From assembly GCA_029207755.1 (NCBI GenBank), contig JARCOQ010000005.1, forward strand, positions 46,899,563 to 46,963,562: a stretch of 64,000 nucleotides of DNA, in the 5' to 3' direction. Position numbers and translations under genes: made by a program. The notes below the pieces were generated by a model, which did not search any database, was not told the DNA's origin, and saw only the letters and a list, made by a program, of their open reading frames with translations. The stretch is from Chamaea fasciata. Its lineage: Eukaryota; Chordata; Aves; Passeriformes; Sylviidae. Positions 40,502 through 62,055 of the stretch are shown here, in pieces. Numbering within the stretch: position 1 is the first letter of the stretch; each line of letters begins with the position of its first letter.

Positions 40502-40696
40502 GTCCTGTGCCGATAAGTTTATTTTTAGATGAATACTTAGGTGTTTACTTTTTAATTTGTGATTTCTGACTCTCTTCCACAGATTGTGTAGGGTACCTAT
40601 TGTTCCTTTCTTTTGTTAGCACAAGAAAATTGTTAGTTTTTATGACATCCACACAAGGATGTCTCTTGGTTCAAGGTACTGACATGTAGTCTAGAA

Positions 40697-40740
40697 CAAA
40701 AAAAAAAAAAAACAAACAAAAAAAAAAAAAAAAACAAACT
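40697..40740 (+). repeat. A-rich run
   Basis: Two runs of A of about 15 and 18 nt separated by CAAAC-type breaks. Confidence 0.9.
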
Positions 40741-41553
40741 GAAGAAAAAATCACAAACCACAAATGCAACAATCCTTTTTTGCAATTGAAACTCTATAAT
40801 AAAACCAAGATTTCATGCACTCCTCTAATACAATGAAAAGAAAAATAACAAGACCAGCTGGGTAACTTCTTAAATATATTTTAAAGGTATGTTTGCCAGT
40901 TTGAGTTACTTCTAAGTCTACGTTTTCAGCCCTTGGTCTACCTGTATAGTGATGCAGTAGTGGCTAAAGTCTGGGAGTCCCCTCTTCTGCATGGACTTTC
41001 CAAATATTCTGCACAAGAGCCCTAATATTGCTTAAAGACTATTGAAAATATCCAATGCCCTTTGTGTAAGAGCAGCTGCACCTCAATCACTGTTTTGGAT
41101 CAGAACAAAAGAGCATTATTTTGATGACAGTTGTTCCTATTTATCTCACTATGGTTCAGGTCTTGGAGCACAGGAAAGGCTTTTCTCTTGTTCAAAACTG
41201 ACACAAAGGCACAATCCAGCAAAGTCCCATCACTAATGGGCTTTTTGCCTGTAAGAATAGATTAGACCTGGTCCAAAGCAAGACCCCTGCCATGCTCAGT
41301 GTGTGGATTCTGGGTCAGCAGAACCAACTGTTTTGCTCTGCAGATAAGCTCCATGTGGGCTAGAATACTCATAGTGTGTGCCTAGCTTGTCTCAGTAGAC
41401 TCACATCCAAAGATAATGACACATTCAGGAGATGATCTGCACAGGTAAGTGGGGTTGCTGGTGTAAAGGGCACTCATGGGCATGTTTATGTACCTCTGCA
41501 GTTCCTCAGGCATATATAAATCCTATTGTTTTGTCCTGCATTATGTGTCCTAG

Positions 41554-41687
41554 GTCTCTTAACAGAGATACAGTGCAAGTCAAAAAGGCTACGGAAAAAT
41601 GTGAAGCAGCCCCCAGATCAGACAGCCAATGAAGACAATGAAGGCCATGATGTGAAACAAGTAACTTCTACAACTAAAATATATAGG
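41554..41687 (+). CDS. NR1H4: NR1H4 exon: hinge region
   Basis: 134 nt after TGTGTCCTAG. It completes the glycine (or cysteine, in the short isoform) and encodes [35 protein letters not shown] and VTSTTKIYR, ending in phase 0 before GTAAGA. The basic KSKRLRK patch is the C-terminal extension of the DNA-binding domain. The end reads KIYR where mammals have KSCR. Confidence 0.96.
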
Positions 41688-42213
41688 GTAAGAGAATTCT
41701 TGTAACAGTTCATACACTATTGGTGATGGGATTTTTGTTAAATGCATCTAGTACAATGAATAAAGATTATTAAAAACCCTCTGGAGCTACCTGTATTGAT
41801 TAAAACTCCATCTTCCCCTAAGTCAAGGAAATACCTTGAGTGTAGAAGTAGTTCTGATATTTTTAGTCAAAACCGTGTAAAGCGTCTGTATGATCCATGC
41901 AGTATTTTTTCTGTGGTACATATATCACATACAGTGAGGTGTGATATTAAAACTTGAACATACCTAATTATTTGCTAAACATTTCCTTATTTCTAATAAC
42001 TAACCACAGAAACCTATGCAGTTTAAAAGCATTATACACCTCTCTTCTGTACACTTCTGTAAAAGTCTCAGTGACAAGCAAAACTCCTATCATCCTGGTC
42101 TCCAAATGGTGAAAAATAGATGTATAGCTTTGGCCTAAAGCAAGAGGTGCTACATCATTACTATGACTGCATTTCATGGTGGGATTTTTTTTTCCTTTTT
42201 TTTGCCAGTATAG

Positions 42214-42312
42214 GAGAAGGTAGAATTTACCCCAGAACAGCAGAAACTTCTTGATTATATTATGGATTCATACAGTAAACAACAAATACCCCAGGAGGTG
42301 TCAAAAAAATTG
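42214..42312 (+). CDS. NR1H4: NR1H4 exon: start of ligand-binding domain
   Basis: 99 nt, 33 codons in phase 0: [20 protein letters not shown] then [13 protein letters not shown]. It corresponds to helix 1 of the ligand-binding domain. Two AG acceptors lie five bases apart, at 42207-42208 and 42212-42213; only the second keeps the frame. Confidence 0.96.
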
Positions 42313-42857
42313 GTAAGTATATTGAAAAATTCATTCATCGATTGATAAGGAAGCTGAGTATTACAAGGCAAAAAATATTTGTAGTTAGCATAAATAGGTG
42401 TAGTAAGTACAGCAAACTATGGGCTTACACTTTAAGTATACTGAAAGTGGAGCAGAATCTCTCTGAAGAAATTAGACCACATCTTTATCAAACTAAAATG
42501 TTAAGAAAAAAAAAATCTTTCAACTCCAGAATAAGACTTGTATGATCAAATCTAACTTTTGCTGATTGGAGCTTTGTTTTTTCCATTGTCAGTGTAGGTA
42601 GTGATTTGAGTGTGACTTGCTGTCAAACTTCCTTTCTGTAAAGACACCAGCCTGGAATCTTGAAAATATTTTCTAGAGTAAAAGACACTGTCTACTTCTT
42701 ATGTTGCCTTCAAAAAAACTTGGTTTTGATAACATTGCAGACAAATTACAGTGTTTGGTGGAACTCTCGCCTGATCCAGTCTAATAGTTCTCGTATATTA
42801 CGCTCTTAATATGAAATGTCAGTCAAAATTAAGAGAATTTTTTGATTTGATTTTTAA

Positions 42858-53866
<11,009 letters not shown>

Positions 53867-54105
53867 ATCGACAATACATAAAGGACAGAGATTCTGTGGA
53901 AAGGCTTCAAGAACCACTGCTGGATATTCTACAAAAAGCCTGCAAACTTCACCACCCAGATAACCCTCAACACTTTGCATGTCTTCTGGGTCGTCTCACA
54001 GAATTACGGACATTTAACCACCATCATGCGGAGATGCTGATGTCATGGAGAGTGAATGACCACAAATTCACACCTCTTCTCTGCGAGATCTGGGATGTGC
54101 AGTGA
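53867..54105 (+). CDS. NR1H4: NR1H4 terminal coding exon (helices 9-12, AF-2)
   Basis: 239 nt: [20 protein letters not shown], then [47 protein letters not shown] and the AF-2 helix [11 protein letters not shown], then TGA at 54103-54105. The helix-11 histidine of HHHAEM and the helix-12 tryptophan, which form the FXR activation switch, are both present, so a functional ligand response is expected. Confidence 0.98.
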
Positions 54106-54468
54106 TGGATACTTCTTTTTTTGTCAGGAGAAATATCTTTTTAAAGGACCACATAGCACTTATTTTCATAGAAAAGTAGCTCACAGTGCATTGTATTTTC
54201 TTTACTGCATTTTTATAGAAACGTCATGGATTCATAAAAGTCCTTTTGTTCACTATGCACAGAATTTTGTATAGCTATCAGATTCTCACACGTGAGTATA
54301 ACTTTTTCTGTATTTATACCCTCTGATCAGAAAGAGCCCACAAGCTCTTCAGAGAAACCCAATTAATACCTGCTGCAATTAAGCTAACTGCAGTTACTGT
54401 TCCTCTGTAAAGAAATGGGGAAATGCAAGTTTCCATTCATATTTTTCATTGCAGTGTTTCGTTGTGGG

Positions 54469-54516
54469 TTTTTTTGGGTTTTTTTTTGGTTTTTTTTTTT
54501 TTTTTTTTTTTTTTTT
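54469..54516 (+). repeat. T-rich tract in NR1H4 3'UTR
   Basis: Runs of T with GG and GGG breaks, ending in about 28 uninterrupted T. Confidence 0.95.
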
Positions 54517-54552
54517 ACCTCCGTCAAAGAATATATTCCAGATAGTTACAGT

Positions 54553-54558
54553 AATAAA
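54553..54558 (+). terminator. NR1H4: Candidate NR1H4 poly(A) signal
   Basis: AATAAA 448 nt after the stop with GT-rich downstream sequence about 45 nt away. Confidence 0.6.
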
Positions 54559-55051
54559 GCAGCAGAAATGGTTAACGTCATAGACGTTTGCTGTTCAACT
54601 CTGAAATGTGTTCATGTAAGGTATGCAAGATGTTATTTCTTCACAAAATGAAAAATTATGTATTGGAGAAAAAACACACACAAAAACTCTTTTCATGATA
54701 TAACATGTAACTTCAATTGCATTATTATTTCGAAGTAAAAATTATAGAGTATCTTTACTTTGTGAAAGTGTGTCACAGGTTATTCTGCTTTATGACTTTA
54801 ACTGCTGGTGCTTAATCGCTCTCGAAAATACCATCGCAGCATCCCTGGGACAGGTAAGCGTGTCTGGATGCTGGGCGCGGAGGTGCGGATGCCGCCGGCG
54901 GCTGCAAGCAGGGTGAGGGGACTCTTCGTGCTGGGGCCCCCTCCCAGCGAGGCGAGCCCAGGCGGCGGGGACAGCGCTGTGCCGAGCGCTCCGGGCAGGA
55001 CGGCCGGCGGCCAGCGGGCCCCTGCGGCTCCCGGCGCTGCAGGCTGCCCGT

Positions 55052-55157
55052 GTCCCAGCCCGGGGGCGGTGTCCCAGCCCGGGGCCGATGTCCCAGCCCG
55101 GGGGCGGTGTCCCAGCCCGGGGGCGCTGTCCCAGCGCGGCCGCTGTCCCGGGAGCGG
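55052..55157 (+). repeat. 19-bp GC-box minisatellite
   Basis: Four copies of a 19-bp unit beginning GTCCCAGCCCGGGG at 55052, 55071, 55090 and 55109, then two decayed units from 55128. Most units carry a GGGCGG box. Confidence 0.92.
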
Positions 55158-55219
55158 GGCGGGGCCGGGGCTCCGGGCCGGGTGCGGCGGGCACGGGCCC
55201 GGGCCCGCCCCCGGCACCG

Positions 55220-55235
55220 ATTGGCGCTTTCGAAA
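55220..55235 (+). promoter_or_regulatory. GAS2L3: CCAAT (inverted), E2F/CDE-like and CHR-like motifs
   Basis: ATTGG (55220-55224) overlaps TTGGCGC (55221-55227), followed at once by TTTCGAAA (55228-55235), which contains a CHR-variant TTCGAA. Mammalian GAS2L3 is a cell-cycle gene under the DREAM/B-MYB-MuvB complex, which acts through CHR sites. Assignment here is by motif. Confidence 0.4.
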
Positions 55236-58200
55236 GGAGCGGCCGGCGCGGGCCGGGGCGGCGGCGCTCGGTGCGCCGTAAGGACGCGGCACGGCACGGC
55301 GCGGCACGGCGCGGCAGAGCGGTGGGTGTGACGGCAGCCCGTACCGGGGGGTGGTGGCGGCGGCTCGGCTCCGGCCCGCGGGGGAGGTGCGGAGGGGCTG
55401 CGAGTTCGGTCTCGGCGCCGGGCGGGGACCCCGCGGCGGAGCTCCGCTCGCGTCGGTGTCTCGGGCGCGCAGCTCCGGAGCGGCGGTGCTCGGCGGGTCC
55501 CGCCTGTCTGCAGGGGCAGCGCTGGGAGCCCGCGTGTCGGGGAGCCCCGGCGGAGCCCGGTGTTGGGCGGAGCCGGTCACTGGGATCGGCCCGGTCACCC
55601 GTCCAGCCGCAGCAGTTTCATCCAGACTCTCTGTCACGGATGTCGGAGGGGAAGTGCCTCGAAACTTACCGTGGGGAAGGGAGAGAGGAAAGTTTTTGCA
55701 TAGCAGCTTTCAAACCAGTCTCTCCTGTGCCCTACGCAGGCGTTCGAAGATGCAGTGCTATTTCTGTAGGAAATTTGCCCCAGTGCTCTTGGCTAACGCA
55801 CTCATTCATGTTGCTTAATAAGTCGAAAAGCGTCTGACTCCTTTCTTTGCCCAAAATCTTGGCCGTGTTCCAGGGATGCTGTGTGTCGCCTTGGGCATAC
55901 TATCAGATAAAGACATGGGAAAAAGTACATGTGTTCCTTTAGGAGCTATAAGGACTAGCTGGACTATGCGTTTGAAATTGTACCGGGTGGAGCTTTCAGA
56001 ATAAGACAGGATTTTATATTTAACTCATAATAAACTGCTCTTGATTGTGGCCAGCCAGCAGCCTGCTAAATGGGCACCGAAAAATGCTCCCCTCCGTGTT
56101 GCTTTGCTGGAAGAAGTGTGTAGAAATGGGAGGGAGAGAAGAGCTATGTGAGGGAGCAGCTGGAGCAGTGTGTCTGGTGTCAACCAGCCTCTGCCCAAAC
56201 TGGATGCTCCTGTGGGAAAGCAGCCGTCTGCATGTCTCCTGTGGAGATGGCAGCTGTTGAGACGAAGTGCTCCTCCCTGATTTCAAGTGGGTTTCTCTGC
56301 CCAGACAGGCGTACCTAGGGTCTTGTTGCTATTTAGTAGGGGGAGAGCGTGCTCACTGCCTCTGCTTGTGTGCACTTCACGGAGAGGTGTGGAAAGGCAG
56401 TCTCTGAGGAGAGCAGTCAGCGTGCCTTAATGTAAGGGGATGGTTGCCACCTTAAAGCTCATCACCTCGGACTGACTAGTCTGGTTCTTTCTCTTTCATG
56501 CCTCTGAGGCCTCCCCAGGGAAGCAGGGCTCCTGCTGACTCAGTAAGGCAACATAAAGGCTCTGTAATTGCTGTAGTGATGGAGGGAGTATCGCTCCGCT
56601 CTGTTCAGTGGATGCCTCTTGTGCCTACCCCTTTTCTTCTGCGTGTTAGTAGATGTGTCTGTAAAAAAAATCTTCACTATCCTGTAGTAGGTTTCAACAG
56701 ATACTGACGTGACAGCTTCTTTCATTTCAGTGTGTTTATAAACATGGGTTTCAGTAGCTACAGTCAAGACTAATCTAGTTGCTCTGGGTTAGGCTGCTGT
56801 GTCTGCCTTTGGGTGTTGGTGGAATAGAAGATGATGTTATATATCTTAAATATAGGGTGAAGTTGTAGAAGTGTTTCTATCCAAGTTTTTTTCTTAATGA
56901 GCCTGTTAACAGAAGGCATTTTAATGAGCCTGTGAATCCCTTTAGGTGCCACTTAAGATAGTTAAAACATTGATGAAGCAACCATTGACCTATCTGTAGG
57001 GTTATGGATTTTGTTTGTTTGTTTATATGTAAACTGTTCAGTCAAGTAAAATGGGACTTGGACTTGGTTCATGTTGTGCGTCAGAAAGGGTTGTAATTAG
57101 TGTAGCATGTCTTGCTGGTTGGGCCCCAGTGAGTGATCTATAAATACTGATACAACTGATCCTAAGCAGGCTATCTAATGTAGCGTCTAAGAGCATGTGT
57201 TAACACCCTGAGGTATTCGTGTAAAGTGCTTTAGTATTAGCTGACTCTGCTGTTTCTCGGAGTGTCTGGGCATCTCTGTGGAGAGCAGAGGCAAACTGTG
57301 GTCTCACAAGTCTGTGTGGGTCTTGTCCAGGGTGTGTCTGCACCCCCTTTCCTGAGGAATGCCTGTCCCTATGCCATGTGTCAATAGATAGTGATTTTTT
57401 TCTCATTTCTCTTACCAGATGTTGATCCATAGTTCTAGTCCTTCACTGGAGGTTTGGCACTCAACCAGCTGAAGGCAATTCTTGCCTCTCCTGATATATC
57501 ATTTGGGGCTGACCACCTGTCTCCTAGTAAACCAGTGTCTCTGTATTGATCCAGCTGTAAGGTGTGGCTAGGTGACAGCTTCTCTCCTTCCACCCCACAG
57601 AGCCATTGGCAGAAGAAGTACCAGCAGAAATGAGGTGTTTCCTGAAAGTAGGGTAGGTGGTGGGGGGACCTCTATGCTTACTGAGCTTGGAACTGGATTG
57701 ACTGCCCCCTGGTTGGGAAATGCGCACAAGTTTCTGGTGTTTTCCTTTTTTAAGGGGTGAAGCAGGGAGGGGAAAATGGGGAAGAAACAACACCAGAAAG
57801 AGGAAGGGGAAGAATTACTAAAAGAATTGTTTCTACTATGGTGGGCTTATTCAGTCTTTTGTCCCAAGGGACCTTGAGGGTATCAGGGTCTGCCTGGAAA
57901 TGATAATGGCATGGCCTGAAACTATGCAGGGGACCTTTACAGTGTACTTTTATTCTGAGGTCCTTTCTTTCACAAATTTCAGTGTCTGAACACCAAATGC
58001 CTGTTGAATGAGAGTTGATAAAACTGGCATATGTGGAAAGTGATACAGTCCTATCTGGAGCTGCCAAAGTTCAGTATCAAATACTTACTTCATTCATTAT
58101 GTATAGCTTTTTGATGCAGGGAACCCAACTGGTTTTAGAAGAAGTCAGATTGGTTATGACTCTGCCTAATACTGCAGTATTCACCTCACCACAGCACCTT

Positions 58201-58550
58201 CTGCACATTTGCAGGCTGACTCCTTGAAGGTGGCAGATCTGGGTTTTCTCCTCCTGTGCCTCTTGCAGTAAGTGACCAGGCTACGTTAATCTGTATTCCC
58301 TGCAATCTCTGAGCTGAACCGTTTGGCATCTGAAAATGGGTAATGGTACTGTATTACTTTTTCAACTTAAAATTCATGCACTGTAGCTGGCATCATCAGA
58401 GGGGGTTTTTGTTAAGTGTTTTTCAGATGCCCTGATAATAAGTAAAGCCTTTTGACTTTCTAGGGAGATTTGACAAATGGGCTTACAAAATAGCTTGTTT
58501 TAGAAGAGCAGGCCCTTGAAGTTCAAGTGCCACAATTTTTCTCCATCTCC

Positions 58551-58569
58551 TTTTTTTTTTTTTTTTTTT
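58551..58569 (+). repeat. Poly-T run
   Basis: Nineteen consecutive T. Confidence 0.95.
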
Positions 58570-58983
58570 GGCAAGACTAGTTTTTGTTAGGCATGCCACA
58601 AAACTGCAGATACTGAGCATTCCTGTGATAGCTGCAGTGTGAATATTTTGCTTTGTTCATATTTTGAGTGCTCCCTGTGAATTAGGCTGTCTTTTGTTTT
58701 CCCTTGGCAGTTAATATGCTAGAGCTCTTGTTAGCCTATATGGAACTCCTTATTTTAATGAGACCAGCTTCTCTACTGGCTGTTCTGCCATTGTTTTATT
58801 TATTTTTTTAATCAATGAAGCCTCTTATTGAGCTTCTCTTAGGACAATAGCTTTCTTATGCCAAAGGAAAACGTATTCCCCTGGACAAAGCTGTGGGAAG
58901 CATAGCATGCTCATTAGTAATGCTTGGTATATACCCTTCCCTTGTTCATTCATAGAAGGAAAAATGACATCAAGGAGAGGATG

Positions 58984-58984
<1 letters not shown>

Positions 58985-59026
<42 letters not shown>
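58985..59026 (+). repeat. Poly-T run, about 42 nt
   Basis: Uninterrupted T run ending 13 nt before a CTAG splice acceptor; it extends that acceptor's pyrimidine tract. Confidence 0.95.
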
Positions 59027-59027
<1 letters not shown>

Positions 59028-59039
59028 TTCCTTCCCTAG

Positions 59040-59165
59040 AAATACAAGGGAAAAGATATCACTTGGAGTGTCTCTGATAAGCACTCTGAGAAGTGCTAGC
59101 AGTCCTGGTACAAGGAATTGTCTTCACCTGAAACCAAACTGGTTGCTCATTTGCCAGTTGCAGAG
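59040..59165 (+). other. Candidate untranslated GAS2L3 exon
   Basis: Bounded by a strong acceptor (long T run, then GTTCCTTCCCTAG) and a strong donor (CAGAG followed by GTAAGT). The 126 nt contain no ATG, which suits a 5'UTR exon between the CpG-island first exon and the coding start exon. Splice signals are the only evidence; a cryptic exon is equally possible. Confidence 0.35.
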
Positions 59166-59950
59166 GTAAGTTGCTTGAAATGCCCGATACATGTCTGTGT
59201 CTGTGAGGTTTAAGGCAGTGGGAAGGAAAAAGGAGGGGAAATGACACCCTGCTGCTTTCTATGTAGGATGAAAGGGTGAGAATTTTTGCAAGAATTGTGT
59301 TTTCTGTGACGGATTATTCAGCCTTTTGTCATAGGAAGGCCAGGTTGTGCAGGAGAGATGATGATGCCATCTACATACAAAGCCTAAGTATCTGGGACAG
59401 GAGAGGAAAATTACTTATTTTTAAATGAGAACAGATGACTTTAAAATGTCTGATAATGTCTGCAATCTGGTTTTCAGTTTAATCAGTAAGATGAAATTTT
59501 ATTGCAGCTATTAAGTAACAGAGCAAGTAAATTGTTTTTAACAGGCTTCAAGACACAGATGGGAACTTTCTGACACTGTAAAATACACTGAAAATTATGG
59601 AGGAATACCTTCTATACACATGCATGCAGCTAACCTGGCAATGCTGCACATCTTTAGACTGGGAGCCTCCAGGGAAAGATTTACTAATCCTTAGCCCAGT
59701 GTAAAGCTTGTGCTGGATTTTCCCGTGGTTGAAAGCAATGCTGGAAAATACAGTGTTGGCTTCAGGAGAGAAAGCATTGACTAGATTGTCTCCAAAGTTT
59801 CCTTAATGTTTGTTTTGCCAGGGATTTGTACTGATAACTATATTGCTGCAATAATTTGCAGCATTGTGTTGAAAACTTCATGCATGCTGCCTGCAAAGTC
59901 ACAATCCCAACAGAGATTTATGAAAAACATTGATTTGTCTTATGTCTGTG

Positions 59951-60008
59951 CTAGAACTTGATGATCTTTAAGGTCCCTTCCAACCCACACCATTCTATGA
60001 TTCTATAA
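59951..60008 (+). mobile_element. CR1 LINE 3' terminal fragment
   Basis: AACTTGATGATCTTTAAGGT, then CCCTTCCAACCCACACCATT and CTATGATTCTATAA. Plus orientation. Confidence 0.88.
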
Positions 60009-60482
60009 GAGAAAATCTTATTTGTCAAAATTATTTATTTGCTTTAAGGTTTTCACTGTCTTCCAAGTATTAACATAAACTCAGGATGCATAAATCTGTC
60101 TGCACACATGTACAAGATACACTTGTGATAACTTGGGAGGAAAAATCATTGTCAACAGTGTTAAATCCAAGAGTGGTTTGAAGTATATGTATTACTCTTT
60201 GGCAAAATATGTATCACATAGCTCCTAAAAATCTTGCCAACTTTGGAACATTGTTTATGCATACAAAGTTAGTTGCTACTGTTGCTGTAATAACTGCACT
60301 TTTTTCTAAGGGCAGAGAACTGAAATTGACTGAATACTGGATCAAAACCTTAGCTACTAAGATATTTCCCTCTTTGCTGTTAGACTAATTCTTATTTTTC
60401 CAAAACAGCACTGATGGGATTTTCTCAGGATTTTCATGAAAGCAGGAGAGACTGTATTAAAAAATTGCTTATTTTTCCCCAG

Positions 60483-60529
60483 GAGGAGAAACTAATGTAA
60501 AGCAGGTGACCATGCAGAATGCAATTCAG
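60483..60529 (+). other. GAS2L3: GAS2L3 start-codon exon (47 nt)
   Basis: Small exon between TTTTTCCCCAG and GTAAAT. It carries 29 nt of 5'UTR with an ATGTAA start-stop element at 60495-60500, then the coding start. Confidence 0.85.
60512..60529 (+). CDS. GAS2L3: GAS2L3 first coding segment
   Basis: ATG in good context (ACCATGC) followed by QNAIQ, ending in phase 0. Joined to the next exon it gives MQNAIQVWFGDELPLSPRSP, matching the human GAS2L3 start (MQPAIQVWFGDDLPLSPRSP). Confidence 0.93.
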
Positions 60530-61490
60530 GTAAATGCCTTTTGAAGTATTTAAATCCTGTATACATGTATAATACTTTTTTTTTTTTTTAATACAAAAGT
60601 CTACCCTAAAGCAGATGAAATACTAGATTCCCCAGTTACCTCTGATTAAAAAAAATAGTAATTTTCCCGTTTTACAAGGAGCAATGTGACAAGGATAACC
60701 CACTGTTATTATCAGATAGGTGACTCATGCACTTCTTAGTGCTGTTAGCTAAGAAGGTTTTGAAATCAAAGCCTGAGATTATTGAAAAATTTCCATCATG
60801 ATTAAGAAGTGGTTTTTTTAATAACCTGATATGCTAGTTAATCACTTAAGTATAAATAAATAAATGTATTTAACATATACACTGAACTGAAGGGAAGTAA
60901 TTAAGAATAATAGATGGACTCTGTCTTCAGAAATTTTTCTTCTCAAAATTTCAGAGTAGTCCTTTTCTTGAAATGTAAGTTACCTCTTGTTTAGAAAATA
61001 TGCAGTCCTGAAGAAAAATGCAAAGTATCTGTGTTCAACAAATGTGTTATGTCCTTGCATGGGAACATTTTCTCTTTTAATGTTACAATTTTTAACGACT
61101 TAAGCACAAAATGCCTCTGAAATGTTTGGTCAAGAAATCAGTAGTCTATAATACATTATATAATTTTAAGATTTCATGACTTAAAATGTGCTGAGTTAAA
61201 AAACCCCGAAACATTTAATGCATGTTCTCTTCATTCTGTGTTCAGGAAAGTATGTAATTTTAAATTCAAAGGAGTCAAGAGAATGAATGCAGTGGTATAT
61301 TGATGCAGGAGTTACTAACAAGAGCAGAACCATTTGATTGCTGTGTTGGTTTGCTGTACCTGTTGAAAGGGAAGTGAACACTTACACTCTGAATAATAGT
61401 TCTTCAGTCTAATTCAGAACGACACATTTTTTGTCATCTGACTGCAAATATTAGAGCTTCCTGTCTTCAGCTTACTGAAATCTTCTGCAG
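60530..61490 (+). other. GAS2L3: GAS2L3 intron
   Basis: A 961-nt AT-rich intron with a T run near 60578-60590. Nothing else recognised. Confidence 0.88.
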
Positions 61491-61659
61491 GTGTGGTTTG
61501 GAGATGAGCTTCCCTTGAGTCCCCGAAGTCCTCTGACTCCGAGGCATGGGCCAGGCTTGGCAGATGTGTGCCTGTATGACCAGTGGATATCTGTGCGGCA
61601 TGAAGCCACTTTGGTGCCTATGCAAGAAGATCTCTCAATCTGGCTGTCTGGCTTGCTGG
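61491..61659 (+). CDS. GAS2L3: GAS2L3 coding exon: N-terminal and CH domain start
   Basis: 169 nt after TCTTCTGCAG: VWFGDELPLSPRSPLTPRHG, PGLADVCLYDQWISVRHEAT, LVPMQEDLSIWLSGLL plus one base before GTGAGC. GAS2L3 links actin filaments and microtubules through a calponin-homology (CH) domain and a GAS2-related (GAR) domain and acts in cytokinesis and at the midbody. The proline/serine-rich segment with SP and TP dipeptides is a plausible mitotic-kinase target (inference). The CH domain begins around residue 47. Confidence 0.96.
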
Positions 61660-62055
61660 GTGAGCTTAAAAATAATTCACTCTCTAATGAATTTCAAAGC
61701 ACTTCCAATATTCTAGTCAGCACTACCATGTAATAGTTGCAGTACTATTAAGATCTGGTGTATTTGAGTTTGAATGGCTGGGAGAATTGCATTACAATGC
61801 ATGCTTTGATTTCAGTTTTATTAGCTGCCACCTCTTAAGGGTTGCACAATTAATAATTCTAATTCATATTTCTGAATCTTGTTAGTCTAATTAAAATCTA
61901 ATTACACTAATATTTTATTTTACTTACATATTTCTTCAGTTTTTTAGTCTTTAACCATGGAATGCTGTTGGAGTTGCCTCTAACCTCTTTCCTTCATATG
62001 AAACTTCTTTACCTTTTGTGGAGTGACTCTAATATTGACTTTCTTTTTCTTAAAG
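61660..62055 (+). other. GAS2L3: GAS2L3 intron
   Basis: A 396-nt intron ending TTTTTCTTAAAG. Nothing recognised. Confidence 0.9.

Larger units (their letters stand above)
37887..41553 (+). other. NR1H4: NR1H4 intron between DBD and hinge
   Basis: A 3.7-kb intron carrying a long (GAAA)n array and an A-rich run near its 3' third. No coding signal. Confidence 0.85.
54106..54570 (+). other. NR1H4: NR1H4 3'UTR
   Basis: Follows the TGA. Contains a T/G tract at 54464-54516 and an AATAAA at 54553-54558 followed by GT-rich sequence (TGTGTTCATG near 54607), a good poly(A) context. The UTR would be about 0.47 kb. Confidence 0.7.
54870..55620 (+). promoter_or_regulatory. GAS2L3: CpG island, GAS2L3 promoter
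   Basis: About 750 bp of very GC-rich, CpG-dense sequence in an otherwise AT-rich window, at the place where the GAS2L3 promoter is expected. It holds several GGGCGG boxes, the 19-bp repeat array, an inverted CCAAT box and CDE/CHR-like motifs around 55220. Possible first-exon donors are GTAAGG at 55278 and GTGGGT at 55322; which is used cannot be told. No TATA box was seen. Long open frames on both strands here reflect GC richness. Confidence 0.82.
55323..60482 (+). other. GAS2L3: GAS2L3 5' intronic region
   Basis: Between the CpG island and the first coding exon. It contains T runs at 58551 and 58985, a candidate untranslated exon at 59040-59165 and a CR1 tail at 59951. No coding signal accepted. 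Confidence 0.7.

Noticed and set aside
54798..55637. 279-codon open frame on the minus strand over the CpG island, plus 249- and 157-codon frames on plus
   Set aside because: GC- and CpG-rich islands lack stop codons by composition. The predicted proteins are Pro/Ala/Arg/Gly-rich and repeat the 19-bp minisatellite; no family resemblance.
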